From assembly GCF_002341865.1 (NCBI RefSeq), contig NZ_DDOV01000055.1, positions 44,957 to 87,646 of the forward strand: a stretch of 42,690 nucleotides of DNA, written 5' to 3'. Position 1 is the stretch's first letter, and the number at the start of each line of letters is the position of its first letter. The notes under the pieces were generated by a model, which worked only from the letters and a program-made list of their open reading frames with translations, was not told where the DNA came from and ran no database searches. Shown one piece after another: positions 15,210-23,451 of the stretch. The translations under genes and the position numbers were made by a program. The DNA is from Clostridium sp. UBA2485. GTDB lineage: Bacteria > Bacillota > Clostridia > Clostridiales > Clostridiaceae.

Positions 15210-16211
15210 ATGAAGAAAATAGGATTAACCACTACGGTACCAGTGGAAGTTGTTATTGCAGCAGGATATACTCCAGTAGATTTAAATAATATTTTTATAA
15301 CTTCAAAGGATTATTTAAAATACATAGATATAGCCGAAAGAGATGGTTTTCCTAAAAGCTTGTGTGCTTGGATAAAGGGAATTTATGGAGTGTGCATAGA
15401 GGAAAATATTAGAGAAATAGTTGGTGTTGTAGAAGGGGACTGCTCCAATACAAAAGCTCTTATAGAAGTGCTCAGTTTAAGAGGAGTAAAAATACATCCT
15501 TTTTCATATCCACAGAGCCATAAAATAGAGGATGTGGAAAATGAAATAAGAAAATTTATGAATAGTTTTAATGTTACTGAAGATGCAGTAGAAGAGGTTA
15601 GAAAAAGATTAGAAAAGATTAGAAAGTTATCTAAGGAAATTGATGAGTTAACATATAAGAAAAATAAGACCACAGGCTTTGAAAATCATTTATATTCCGT
15701 AAGCTTAAGTGATTTAAATGGAGATATTGATAGCTTGGAAGAGAGTCTTAAAAAAGCTATTGAAGAAATTAAGAAAAGAGAACCGCTAAATAAAAAGTTA
15801 AGGTTAGGATACATAGGGGTTCCGCCTATGACCTGTGATATATATGAATTTGTTGAAAAATTTAATGCCCACTTTGTATACAATGAAGTGCAAAGGGAAT
15901 TTGCTTTTCCTAGAGGAGATAAAGCAAGAAATATATTTCATCAGTATTATGATTACACTTATCCCTATGATGTTAATTATAGAATTATAGAATTAAAAAA
16001 CCAAATAAAAGAAAGAAAATTAGATGGTATAATTCACTACACCCAAGCTTTTTGCTACAGGGCTGTGGAAGATATTATACTAAAGAAAAAATTAGATATT
16101 CCAATGCTTAATATTGAAGGGGATAAGTTAAATACATTGGATGCAAGGACAAAGCTAAGGTTAGAAGCTTTCCTTGATATGCTAGTGGATTTAAAGGAGA
16201 GTAGAGTATGA
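15210..16211 (+). CDS. HgdB/double-cubane-cluster-type reductase component (2-hydroxyacyl-CoA dehydratase family)
   Basis: The 333-residue protein resembles the HgdB/BcrB/BcrC and double-cubane-cluster protein family, whose members carry iron-sulfur clusters and perform ATP-driven low-potential reductions. Recognisable parts are LTTTVPVEVVIAAGYTPVDL at the N-terminus, SLCAWIKGIYG, a GVVEGDCSN segment, and LGYIGVPPMTCDIYEFVE starting the second half. Cysteines are at 52, 62, 78, 209 and 282, candidates for cluster ligands. Start ATG 15210 follows AAGGAGGAAGG. Its stop overlaps the start of the matching ATPase as ATGA. It is the first gene after a preQ1 riboswitch and two terminators. A role in preQ0/queuosine metabolism is inferred from position only. 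Confidence 0.82.
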   Translation: MKKIGLTTTVPVEVVIAAGYTPVDLNNIFITSKDYLKYIDIAERDGFPKSLCAWIKGIYGVCIEENIREIVGVVEGDCSNTKALIEVLSLRGVKIHPFSYPQSHKIEDVENEIRKFMNSFNVTEDAVEEVRKRLEKIRKLSKEIDELTYKKNKTTGFENHLYSVSLSDLNGDIDSLEESLKKAIEEIKKREPLNKKLRLGYIGVPPMTCDIYEFVEKFNAHFVYNEVQREFAFPRGDKARNIFHQYYDYTYPYDVNYRIIELKNQIKERKLDGIIHYTQAFCYRAVEDIILKKKLDIPMLNIEGDKLNTLDARTKLRLEAFLDMLVDLKESRV

Positions 16212-16969
16212 GAGTGCTAGGCATAGACCTTGGAAGTAGAGAAGTTAAAATAGTTTCTATGGAAGATAACAATATAGTAGCAAAGAAAAAAATAAGTACC
16301 ATGAGTTTTTATAGAGATTATTGTAGCTATAAGGGCAAAATTATTGTGAATTTGGAAAAGTTAGGCTTAGGTCAAGTTGATAAAGCAATATCTACTGGCT
16401 ATGGAAAAAACAATACTGATTTATTGCTTTTTACCCCAATAAATGAGATAAAAGCTCATGTTTATGGAGGAATTTATCAAACTGGATTAAAAGACTTTAT
16501 TCTCTTAGACGTAGGTGGACAAGATGTAAAGGTGGTTAAAGTAGAAAAGGGAATTATTACAGATTTAGAGCTCAATGAAAAATGTGCTGCATCCTGTGGC
16601 AGATATTTAGAGAATATGGCAAATGTGCTTGAAATATCTCTTGACGAAATGAGCAAGTACTGTGAAAATCCTGTGGAGTTAAACTCAACCTGCGCTGTGT
16701 TTTCTGAGTCAGAGTTAATAGGGAAAATAGCTGAAGGAGTGGAGATGGATAGACTTTGTGCAGGAGTTAACTATTCATTATATAAAAGACTTCGTCCACT
16801 ACTTAATAAGTTTAGAGGGAAAAGGTTAATTTTAACAGGGGGCGTGGCTAATAATACTGCTATAAAAAAATATCTACAAAAGGATTACGAAGAGATAGTG
16901 TGTATAGAGGAACCACAATTTAATGGAGCAATAGGGTGTTGCTATTATGGGAGTAAGATTTTAAAGTAA
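16208..16969 (+). CDS. HgdC-type ATP-dependent activase (BadF/BadG/BcrA/BcrD ATPase family)
   Basis: The 253-residue protein is an ASKHA-fold ATPase: phosphate-1 motif GIDLGSREVK (5-14), LLDVGGQDVKVV (99-110), and the late LTGGVANNTAI. Cys126 (NEKCAASCGRYLE) and Cys162 (NSTCAVFSESE) match the two Cys that bind one [4Fe-4S] cluster between HgdC monomers. Such activases use ATP hydrolysis to push an electron at very low potential into a partner of the HgdB/double-cubane type, which is encoded just upstream with a 4-base overlap. Length fits the family. Together the two would be an oxygen-sensitive reductase within a queuosine-precursor operon. Confidence 0.9.
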   Translation: MRVLGIDLGSREVKIVSMEDNNIVAKKKISTMSFYRDYCSYKGKIIVNLEKLGLGQVDKAISTGYGKNNTDLLLFTPINEIKAHVYGGIYQTGLKDFILLDVGGQDVKVVKVEKGIITDLELNEKCAASCGRYLENMANVLEISLDEMSKYCENPVELNSTCAVFSESELIGKIAEGVEMDRLCAGVNYSLYKRLRPLLNKFRGKRLILTGGVANNTAIKKYLQKDYEEIVCIEEPQFNGAIGCCYYGSKILK

Positions 16970-16982
16970 GGAGGAAAAATAT

Positions 16983-17414
16983 ATGTATATATTAAAAGCG
17001 GAACAGAGTTTTGATAGTGCTCATTTTCTTGCAAGATATGAGGGTAAATGCAGTAATATTCATGGACATAGATGGAAGGTTGAAATTGAAATAAAATCTC
17101 AAAGCTTAATAAAAGATGGACAACTAGATGGTATGGTAATAGATTTTGGGGATTTAAAAAAGGCTGTAAAAGATATGGTAGATTATTATGATCATGGATT
17201 AATTATTGAAAAAGGAACTATGAGAGAAGAAACTTTAAATTGTCTTTTATTAGATGGATTTAAAATAATAGAAGTAGATTTTAGAACAACAGCAGAAAAT
17301 TTTGCAGCCTTTTTCTTTAAAACTATGAAAGTTCAAGGATTCAATGTATTAAGAGCTACAGTTTTTGAGACTCCTACCAATAGCGCTACCTATGAAGAAA
17401 GAGAGGAGAGCTAA
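16983..17414 (+). CDS. queD: 6-carboxy-5,6,7,8-tetrahydropterin synthase
   Basis: The 143-residue protein converts dihydroneopterin triphosphate to 6-carboxytetrahydropterin, the second step of preQ0 synthesis. Zinc ligands are His14 (FDSAHFL), His27 and His29 (NIHGHRW), and the catalytic Cys23 lies in GKCSN. This matches QueD rather than the animal-type PTP synthase in length and motif spacing. ATG 16983 follows AAGGAGGAAAAAT. It is the third gene of the preQ1-controlled operon; the next gene starts one base after its stop. Confidence 0.95.
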   Translation: MYILKAEQSFDSAHFLARYEGKCSNIHGHRWKVEIEIKSQSLIKDGQLDGMVIDFGDLKKAVKDMVDYYDHGLIIEKGTMREETLNCLLLDGFKIIEVDFRTTAENFAAFFFKTMKVQGFNVLRATVFETPTNSATYEEREES

Positions 17415-17415
17415 A

Positions 17416-18081
17416 GTGAAACTTAAGGTTGTAGAAAAGTTTGTTAGTATCAATGGAGAAGGGCTTCTTTGTGGTCAATTAGCAGTTTTTATAAGATTTG
17501 CAGGATGTAATTTGAATTGTAGTTATTGCGATACTTCTTGGGCTAATGAAAAAAATGTAGTATATGAATATATGTCTATAGAGGACATATATTCATATAT
17601 AAAATCCACAAAGGTGAAAAACATTACTTTAACTGGAGGAGAGCCTCTAATGCAGCAAGGGATAATAGAATTAATAGAAAGGCTTTCTAAGGACAAAGAA
17701 CTTCATGTGGAAATAGAGACTAACGGTAGTGTATTGCTCCAAGAGTTTTTAAAAACAGAAAAGCCGCCAAGCTTTACTATGGATTATAAGCTTCCTTCAA
17801 GTAATATGGAGAAAAGCATGAAGTTAGATAATTTTAAATATTTAACAAAGAAAGATACAGTTAAATTTGTATCTGGTGGCCTTGATGATTTAGTGAAAGC
17901 AAAATATATAATAGATAAATTTAACCTTATAGGTAAAACTAATGTATATGTGAGCCCTGTTTTTGGGGGAATTTCCTTAGATAGTATTGTAGAATTTATG
18001 AAGAAAAATAATATGAATGGAGTTACACTACAGGTACAGCTTCATAAAGTTATATGGGACGCAAATAAGAGAGGTGTATAA
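17416..18081 (+). CDS. queE: 7-carboxy-7-deazaguanine synthase (radical SAM)
   Basis: The protein is 221 residues from GTG 17416, with AGGAG at 17404-17408. The open frame extends to 17365 inside queD, but the added residues lack family similarity. The radical-SAM cluster motif is Cys31, Cys35 and Cys38 in GCNLNCSYC, followed by TGGEPLMQ (SAM-binding GGE) and VEIETNGS. QueE contracts the pterin ring to 7-carboxy-7-deazaguanine. Order queD-queE-folE-queC matches the pathway. Confidence 0.94.
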   Translation: MKLKVVEKFVSINGEGLLCGQLAVFIRFAGCNLNCSYCDTSWANEKNVVYEYMSIEDIYSYIKSTKVKNITLTGGEPLMQQGIIELIERLSKDKELHVEIETNGSVLLQEFLKTEKPPSFTMDYKLPSSNMEKSMKLDNFKYLTKKDTVKFVSGGLDDLVKAKYIIDKFNLIGKTNVYVSPVFGGISLDSIVEFMKKNNMNGVTLQVQLHKVIWDANKRGV

Positions 18082-18084
18082 ATT

Positions 18085-18672
18085 ATGGCAATTGATACAA
18101 AGGCAATTGAAGAACATGTAAGAGGTATTTTAATAGCACTAGGAGATAATCCTGATAGAGAAGGGTTAAAGGATACACCAAAGAGAGTGGCTAAAATGTA
18201 TAAAGAAGTATTTGAAGGAATGAACTATACCAATGATGAAATTGTATCAATGTTTAACACTACCTTCGAAAATGACTTAGATATAAAAGAAAATAATAAG
18301 GATATGGTTTTTATGAAGGGTATAGAAATATTTAGCTACTGTGAACATCATTTAGCACTGATGTATAACATGAAGGTTTCAGTGGCTTACATTCCTAATA
18401 AAAAAGTTATTGGATTAAGTAAAATAGCTAGAATAGCCGATATGGTAGGGCGGAGATTACAGCTTCAAGAAAGAATTGGAAGTGACATAGCAGAAATTAT
18501 ACAAAAGGTAACCGGTTCAGAAGATGTGGCAGTTATTATAGAAGGGGAGCATGGATGCATGACTTCTAGGGGAATACAAAAGCCAGGGACAAAAACCATA
18601 TCAACTACTTTGGAGGGAAGATTTAACACAGACCCAATTTTAAATAACAAATTAATGATGCTTTATCAATAA
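18085..18672 (+). CDS. folE: GTP cyclohydrolase I (type IA)
   Basis: The 195-residue protein opens the pathway by converting GTP to dihydroneopterin triphosphate, which here feeds queuosine rather than, or as well as, folate. Zinc ligands Cys86 and His89 lie in SYCEHHLALM and Cys158 in GEHGCMTSRG; ARIADMVGRRLQLQERIG is the conserved core. It starts three bases after the queE stop. Its place inside a preQ1-controlled operon points to a pathway-specific copy. Confidence 0.95.
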   Translation: MAIDTKAIEEHVRGILIALGDNPDREGLKDTPKRVAKMYKEVFEGMNYTNDEIVSMFNTTFENDLDIKENNKDMVFMKGIEIFSYCEHHLALMYNMKVSVAYIPNKKVIGLSKIARIADMVGRRLQLQERIGSDIAEIIQKVTGSEDVAVIIEGEHGCMTSRGIQKPGTKTISTTLEGRFNTDPILNNKLMMLYQ

Positions 18673-18690
18673 TAATAGGAGTGGATGACA

Positions 18691-19341
18691 ATGAACAAAG
18701 AAAAAGCAGTAGTGGTGTTTAGTGGTGGACAAGATAGTACAACCTGTTTATTTTGGGCGAAAAAGAAGTTTAAAGAAGTTATAGCAGTATCCTTTGACTA
18801 TAATCAAAAACATATATTAGAGTTAGAGTGTGCAAAGGATATATGCAAAAAATATAATGTAGAGCACCATATTTTAGATTTGAATTTATTAAACCAACTT
18901 GCACCAAACTCATTAATAAGAGTAGATATAGAAGTTGATAAAGAAGCACCAGGGGAGGGAGTTCCAAACAGCTTTGTAGACGGAAGAAACATGCTATTTT
19001 TAAGCTTTGTAGCTGTATTTGCAAAGCAAAGAGGAATAAACACAATTATAACTGGGGTGTCACAAAGTGATTTTAGCGGATATCCAGATTGTAGGGACGT
19101 ATTTATTAAATCTTTAAATGTAACCTTAAATTTAGCCATGGATTATCAATTTGAAATTCTTACACCTTTAATGTGGATTAATAAAGCAGAAGTTTGGAAA
19201 ATGGCTAAGGATTTAGATGTTCTTAATATTATTAAAGAAGAAACATTAACTTGCTATAATGGAATAAAGGGTGACGGATGCGGAGAATGTCCTGCTTGTA
19301 AGTTAAGGAAGAATGGTTATTTAGAATTTTTAAGAAGTTAA
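18691..19341 (+). CDS. queC: 7-cyano-7-deazaguanine (preQ0) synthase
   Basis: The 216-residue ATP-dependent nitrile-forming enzyme has the PP-loop SGGQDSTT (11-18) and a C-terminal zinc site of Cys188, Cys197, Cys200 and Cys203 (CYN..., GCGECPACK). The ATG at 18691 is eight bases after AGGAG; an in-frame ATG at 18685 is only two bases away from it. It is the last gene of the operon and makes preQ0. No queF (preQ0 to preQ1), tgt, queA or queG/queH gene is in the window. Confidence 0.94.
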   Translation: MNKEKAVVVFSGGQDSTTCLFWAKKKFKEVIAVSFDYNQKHILELECAKDICKKYNVEHHILDLNLLNQLAPNSLIRVDIEVDKEAPGEGVPNSFVDGRNMLFLSFVAVFAKQRGINTIITGVSQSDFSGYPDCRDVFIKSLNVTLNLAMDYQFEILTPLMWINKAEVWKMAKDLDVLNIIKEETLTCYNGIKGDGCGECPACKLRKNGYLEFLRS

Positions 19342-19383
19342 CTATGAACAAACATAACCAGTTATTGCTAAGCTTATTTTAAA

Positions 19384-19415
19384 TTAGGGGACGGTTCAAT
19401 TAGGGGACGGTTCAT
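19384..19415 (+). repeat. partial tandem copy R3 of the GGGACGGTTCAT repeat
   Basis: Two consecutive 16-base units, TTAGGGGACGGTTCAA and TTAGGGGACGGTTCAT, correspond to the left arm only; no right arm follows. It lies 43 bases after the queC stop. Confidence 0.65.
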
Positions 19416-19510
19416 AAATTATATGTTAAATATTTTATGCATATATTAATTCTAAAATTTAGAGTATTATCAATAATAAATGGTGATTTTAAATAAATAA
19501 AAAATGTGAG

Positions 19511-19764
19511 CATTATGAAAGGTTAAGGATAAATAGTTCAAAATTACACGATATGAAGAAACATGCGGAAAGTATAAATAGATTGGTTTAAGAAAAGATT
19601 TATATAGCTACATATGTAGAATATATAATCTTTACTTCATATATGATGCAATAGAAGCTAATCTAAAAAAGTATAAAGATGATGAATGTGTTAAAGATCT
19701 TCCAGTTAGAACTTTGAGAAATCAAGGTTCTTTTTTGTATTGTACATATAAGCAACTTTAACAC
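19511..19764 (+). pseudogene. decayed heme-oxygenase-like gene
   Basis: In one frame (19538-19592) the sequence reads SKLHDMKKHAESINRLV, then a stop. From 19588 in another frame it reads LRKDLYSYICRIYNLYFIYD and AIEANLKKYKDDECVKDL, ending at a TAA near 19764. The order KLHDM-x-H near the N-terminus, then LY-x-Y-x(3)-IYNLYFIYDAIE, resembles biliverdin-producing heme oxygenases (proximal His region and the following helix). There is a frame break, no intact start, and only about half a gene remains, so it is non-functional. The assignment is from pattern alone. Confidence 0.45.
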
Positions 19765-19986
19765 AGAATCATTTATGAACTTGAGAAGTGAGAGAAGAGG
19801 ATGTTACTATTTTGTTGTACACTGTATTAATATAGTGAAATAATCACTTGATTAGATAAATTTCTTTTAGAAGAATTAGACATACTATTAATAAATGAAC
19901 CTATAATCTATATTGATGAAAATTATATAGATTGGCTAAAAGATATTTTTAATAATATATTATACAAATTAATTATGAAGGAGTAA
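19765..19986 (+). other. short gene-free stretch with possible coding scrap
   Basis: From about 19865 to 19986 an open frame reads EELDILLINEPIIYIDENYI then DWLKDIFNNILYK, without a start codon or ribosome-binding site. It may be the 3' end of a lost gene. Its family is not recognised. The GAAGGAG at its end is the ribosome-binding site of the next gene. Confidence 0.3.
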
Positions 19987-19990
19987 ACTA

Positions 19991-20716
19991 ATGAATAAAG
20001 TGACAGTCTTAGAAATAAAATTTGATATTGATGGCGTTGAAAATACTATTTTCCCAGTTATATTGTGTGATGAAAAGGAAGTTGTTTTAATTGATTGCGG
20101 ATATCCAAATTTTTTACCTTTAATAAAAAATGCTGCTGAAGCAAATGGTATTAATCTTGATAAATTAACAAAAATAATTATAACACATCATGATTTTGAT
20201 CATATGGGATCTTTAGCTGAATTTAAAAGAGAGTATCCACAGATAGAAATTCTTTCATCAATTGATGAAGAGAAATATATTAGTGGTAAAGAAAAATCTT
20301 TAAGATTACAGCAAGCAGAAAGTATATATGATACTCTTCCAGAAGATCAAAAAGAAAATTCGAAAAAATTTCATCAGCTGCTTGAGTCGATAGAAACTAC
20401 AGATGTTGATATATGTTTAAAAGATAAAGATTCATTTCCATGGTGTGGAGGAGTTGAAATAGTTTCGACTCCAGGGCATATGCCAGGTCATATTTCAATT
20501 TATGTAAAAGATAGTAAAACATTAATTTCTGGAGATGCATTGGTAATAGAAGACGATAAATTAAGTATTGCAAATCCAAATTACACTTTAGATATTGCTC
20601 AGGCAAAAAATTCTATAAAGAAATTATTAAATTATGAAATAGACAGAATTATTTGCTATCATGGTGGTATATATACTAAAAATATTAAAGAATCATTAAG
20701 AGATATCAGTTCTTAA
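19991..20716 (+). CDS. metallo-beta-lactamase-fold hydrolase
   Basis: The 241-residue protein has the MBL core: VVLIDCGYP (strand before the first metal loop), ITHHDFDHMG with metal ligands His66, Asp68, Asp70 and His71 (Asp in the second position rather than His, a common variant), STPGHMPGHISIY with a further ligand His, SGDALV, and CYHGG near the C-terminus. It lacks a signal peptide. ATG 19991 follows GAAGGAG. It stands alone, with repeat R4 beginning just after its stop. The substrate (thioester, lactone, phosphodiester or other) cannot be told from sequence. Confidence 0.85.
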   Translation: MNKVTVLEIKFDIDGVENTIFPVILCDEKEVVLIDCGYPNFLPLIKNAAEANGINLDKLTKIIITHHDFDHMGSLAEFKREYPQIEILSSIDEEKYISGKEKSLRLQQAESIYDTLPEDQKENSKKFHQLLESIETTDVDICLKDKDSFPWCGGVEIVSTPGHMPGHISIYVKDSKTLISGDALVIEDDKLSIANPNYTLDIAQAKNSIKKLLNYEIDRIICYHGGIYTKNIKESLRDISS

Positions 20717-20718
20717 TT

Positions 20719-20785
20719 AGGGACGGTTCATAATTTTATTATAAATAGAATTACATTATTTATAATAAAAGTGAACCGTCCTTTT
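20719..20785. repeat. hairpin repeat R4 of the GGGACGGTTCAT family
   Basis: Arms AGGGACGGTTCAT and GTGAACCGTCCTTTT with inner arms TTTTATTATAAATA and TATTTATAATAAAA, nearly identical to R2. It begins three bases after the MBL-fold gene and probably terminates it. Confidence 0.8.
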
Positions 20786-20851
20786 ATGCACAAGGAATCT
20801 GATATTCTATAATTAAAAGATTAGGATGATTCAAATTGTAATAAAAATTTA

Positions 20852-20881
20852 TTATAAGATACCACTTATAAGGGGTATAAT
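20852..20881 (+). promoter_or_regulatory. promoter and palindromic site upstream of the AraC/TIM-barrel regulator
   Basis: TTATAAG-ATACCA-CTTATAA (20852-20871) is a perfect 7-bp inverted repeat. A consensus -10 box TATAAT (20876-20881) follows at once, so the palindrome covers the -35 region. This position suits an activator or autoregulatory site. No good -35 hexamer is visible. Confidence 0.5.
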
Positions 20882-20919
20882 ATAAAAAATGATACACAAT
20901 AGATAAAGGGGTTAATTCT

Positions 20920-22152
20920 ATGTTTAAAAAAGAGTATATAATCAATAATTTGAGAAATCAAATACTGATTAATAAGCATATAATTGGAGTTGCTGTTGGG
21001 TCTGGATTATCTGCCAAATATGCAGAAAAAGGTGGAGCAGATATTATACTAGCTTTAAGTTCTGGAAGATTTAGACAAATAGGGATAGGCTCTCTTGCTG
21101 GATGGATGCCTTTCTCAAATTCAAATGAATTAGTTATGGAATTTGGCTCCCGTGAAATTATACCAATAATAAAAAATATACCAGTTATTTTTGGCATTAA
21201 TGCAACTGACCCCACAATAAACTTGGAAGAATATATTGATTTAATAAAAAGCAATGGTTTTTCTGGAATTAATAACTTCCCAACGGTAGGAATGCTGGAA
21301 GGGAAGTTTCGTGAGGCTCTAGAAAATGAAGGGATTAGCTTTGATAAAGAGGTTGAAGCTATTAGAATTGCTCATGAAAAGAATTTGTTTACCATAGCTT
21401 TTGTTTTTGATGAAAAACAATCTGTGGAAATGCTAAGGGCAGGGGCGGATATTATATGTGTGCATCTAGGATTAACAGGTGGAGGAGAAATAGGGGCTAA
21501 GAAAATGATATCTTTGGAATCGGCAAAGAATGTTACATCAAAAATATTTAAGGTCTGTGATGACATTAGACCAGACGTATTTAAAATGATTTATGGAGGA
21601 CCTGTTAAAACACCAATAGATATTGATTATATGTACCAAAATACTCAAACAATAGGGTATATTGGAGGATCAGCTTTTGAAAGAACTCCCTCTGAGTCAA
21701 CAATAACAAATACTACAAAATCTTTTAAGTTTGCTGGAATTCATGAAAAAGATGAGCTATTAATAAAAATGATTGAAGGAATAAAAAAGCATTATAGCTA
21801 TGTTGATTTTGTTAAAGAATATATTTCAAATAATTATATGCATAAAATACTTTTAAGTGATTTGGCATCAGTGTTACATGTATCGAGGCCATATTTAAGT
21901 ACACTTTTTAAGAATGAAGTAGGTTGTACTTTCCCAGAATACTTATCTCAGTTTAGGCTAAATAGAGCAAAGGAAATTTTAGAAAAAGAAAATATTCAAA
22001 TAAGCGAAATTGCCCATATTGTAGGATATAGTGATTATGCTCATTTTAGCAAATCCTTTAAAAAACAGACAGGTTTATCTCCTAAAGAGTATAGGGAAAA
22101 GAATAAAACGGTTACAAGTATTACAAAATCACATGAACATATTACAAGATAA
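20920..22152 (+). CDS. AraC-family regulator with N-terminal PEP-hydrolase-like (PF09370) TIM-barrel sensor
   Basis: The 410-residue protein has two parts. Residues 1-275 are a TIM barrel closely similar to the protein at 23452-24279, sharing SLAG, FGSR/MGSE, ATDP/GTDP, NFPTVG, FREALENEG, AGADI, GLT-GG-IGAK and the late GGP. Residues 295-397 are an AraC double helix-turn-helix (LSDLASVLHVSRPYLSTLFK and ISEIAHIVGYSDYAHFSKSF). It begins at ATG 20920 after AAAGGGG. The next two genes encode a UPF0261 protein and the matching barrel. The barrel here probably binds the same ligand as that enzyme and switches the operon on. The ligand is unknown. Confidence 0.88.
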   Translation: MFKKEYIINNLRNQILINKHIIGVAVGSGLSAKYAEKGGADIILALSSGRFRQIGIGSLAGWMPFSNSNELVMEFGSREIIPIIKNIPVIFGINATDPTINLEEYIDLIKSNGFSGINNFPTVGMLEGKFREALENEGISFDKEVEAIRIAHEKNLFTIAFVFDEKQSVEMLRAGADIICVHLGLTGGGEIGAKKMISLESAKNVTSKIFKVCDDIRPDVFKMIYGGPVKTPIDIDYMYQNTQTIGYIGGSAFERTPSESTITNTTKSFKFAGIHEKDELLIKMIEGIKKHYSYVDFVKEYISNNYMHKILLSDLASVLHVSRPYLSTLFKNEVGCTFPEYLSQFRLNRAKEILEKENIQISEIAHIVGYSDYAHFSKSFKKQTGLSPKEYREKNKTVTSITKSHEHITR

Positions 22153-22223
22153 CATGTATATTTTAATTTGTTAGTTGTATTATCAAGTTAAAGTAAAGAA
22201 AAAAATTATTAAGGAGGTTAACT

Positions 22224-23435
22224 ATGAAGACAATTGCAATCGCAGGAACTTTTGATTCTAAAGGTGAAGAATTCAGCTATGTTAAAGACATAATTGAAGG
22301 TTTAGGGTTAAAAACCTTTATGATTCACACAGGGGTTTTTGAACCTAAGTTTACACCAGATGTATCTAATGATGAAGTGGTAAAAGCTGTAGGTGGTGAC
22401 ATTAAAGAAATTGTAGCAAAAAAAGATAGAGCATTAGCTACAGATATTTTGTCAAGAGGAATGGAAAAGCTATTACCAAAGCTTTATTCAGAAGGAAAAT
22501 TTGATGGAATTCTTTCCTTTGGGGGAAGTGGTGGTACTTCAATCGTTACTCCTGGAATGAGAGCACTTCCAATAGGGGTACCAAAGGTTATGGTATCTAC
22601 CGTTGCAGCTGGAGATATATCTATGTATGTAGGAACTAGTGATATAGTTATGTATCCATCTATTGTTGACGTAGCAGGGTTAAATTCTATTTCAACAAAA
22701 ATTTTTACTAATGCTGCTTTTGCTATAGCTGGCATGGTAAAATTTGAAAGCAAAATTGATTTAAATAAAAAACCTTTAATTGCTGCAACTATGTTTGGTG
22801 TTACCACTCCTTGTATAAATAAATCTAGAGAATATTTAGAAAAACTTGGATATGAGGTTTTAATATTCCATGCCACAGGAACTGGCGGAAAAGCTATGGA
22901 AAGCTTAATAAGGGATGGTTATATAGAAGGTGTTTTAGATATTACAACAACGGAATGGTGTGATCAATTGTTTGGGGGAAATATGGCAGCAGGAGAAGAT
23001 AGACTTGAAGCAGCTGTACTTAATAAAATACCTCAAATTGTTTCAGTTGGAGCATTAGATATGGTTAATTTTGGCCCCATATCATCTGTTCCAAGTAAAT
23101 ATGTAGGACGTAATTTTTATAAACATAATCCAACGGTTACATTAATGCGTACTACAGTGGAAGAAAATAGGCAATTGGGTCTAATCATTGCTGAGAAGTT
23201 GAATATGGCTCAAACAAAAACAGCACTATTACTTCCATTAAAAGGGGTTTCTCTTTTAGATTCAGAAGGTCAACAATTCTATGGAGTTGAAGAAGATGCT
23301 ATGTTATTTAAAACATTGAAAGAAAATATAACTAATCCATTAGTAGAGATTATAGAAATAAATTCAAATATTAATGATGAAGAATTTTCTATCGCTGCAG
23401 CACAAAAATTAGTTCAATTATTAAATGAAAAATAG
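22224..23435 (+). CDS. UPF0261 / Tm-1-like ATP-binding protein
   Basis: The 403-residue protein belongs to UPF0261, the family that forms the N-terminal half of plant Tm-1, the tomato virus-resistance protein. Motifs are IAGTFDSKGEEFSYVKDIIE (5-25), FGGSGGTSIVTPGMRALPIG near 95-115, and a second domain from about 185 (FGVTTPCINKSRE, LDITTTEWCDQLFGG). ATP binding by this fold is known from Tm-1. The biochemical role in bacteria is not established. AAGGAGG precedes ATG 22224; the barrel gene follows 17 bases after its stop. It probably acts with that barrel as a two-subunit enzyme. Confidence 0.88.
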   Translation: MKTIAIAGTFDSKGEEFSYVKDIIEGLGLKTFMIHTGVFEPKFTPDVSNDEVVKAVGGDIKEIVAKKDRALATDILSRGMEKLLPKLYSEGKFDGILSFGGSGGTSIVTPGMRALPIGVPKVMVSTVAAGDISMYVGTSDIVMYPSIVDVAGLNSISTKIFTNAAFAIAGMVKFESKIDLNKKPLIAATMFGVTTPCINKSREYLEKLGYEVLIFHATGTGGKAMESLIRDGYIEGVLDITTTEWCDQLFGGNMAAGEDRLEAAVLNKIPQIVSVGALDMVNFGPISSVPSKYVGRNFYKHNPTVTLMRTTVEENRQLGLIIAEKLNMAQTKTALLLPLKGVSLLDSEGQQFYGVEEDAMLFKTLKENITNPLVEIIEINSNINDEEFSIAAAQKLVQLLNEK

Positions 23436-23451
23436 TTAGGAGGAATTTAAA

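Noticed and set aside
17580..17600. Palindromic stretch GAGGACATATATTCATATAT in queE with an upstream near-complement
   Set aside because: Lies inside a conserved coding sequence and is explained by AT-rich Tyr/Ile/Met codons.
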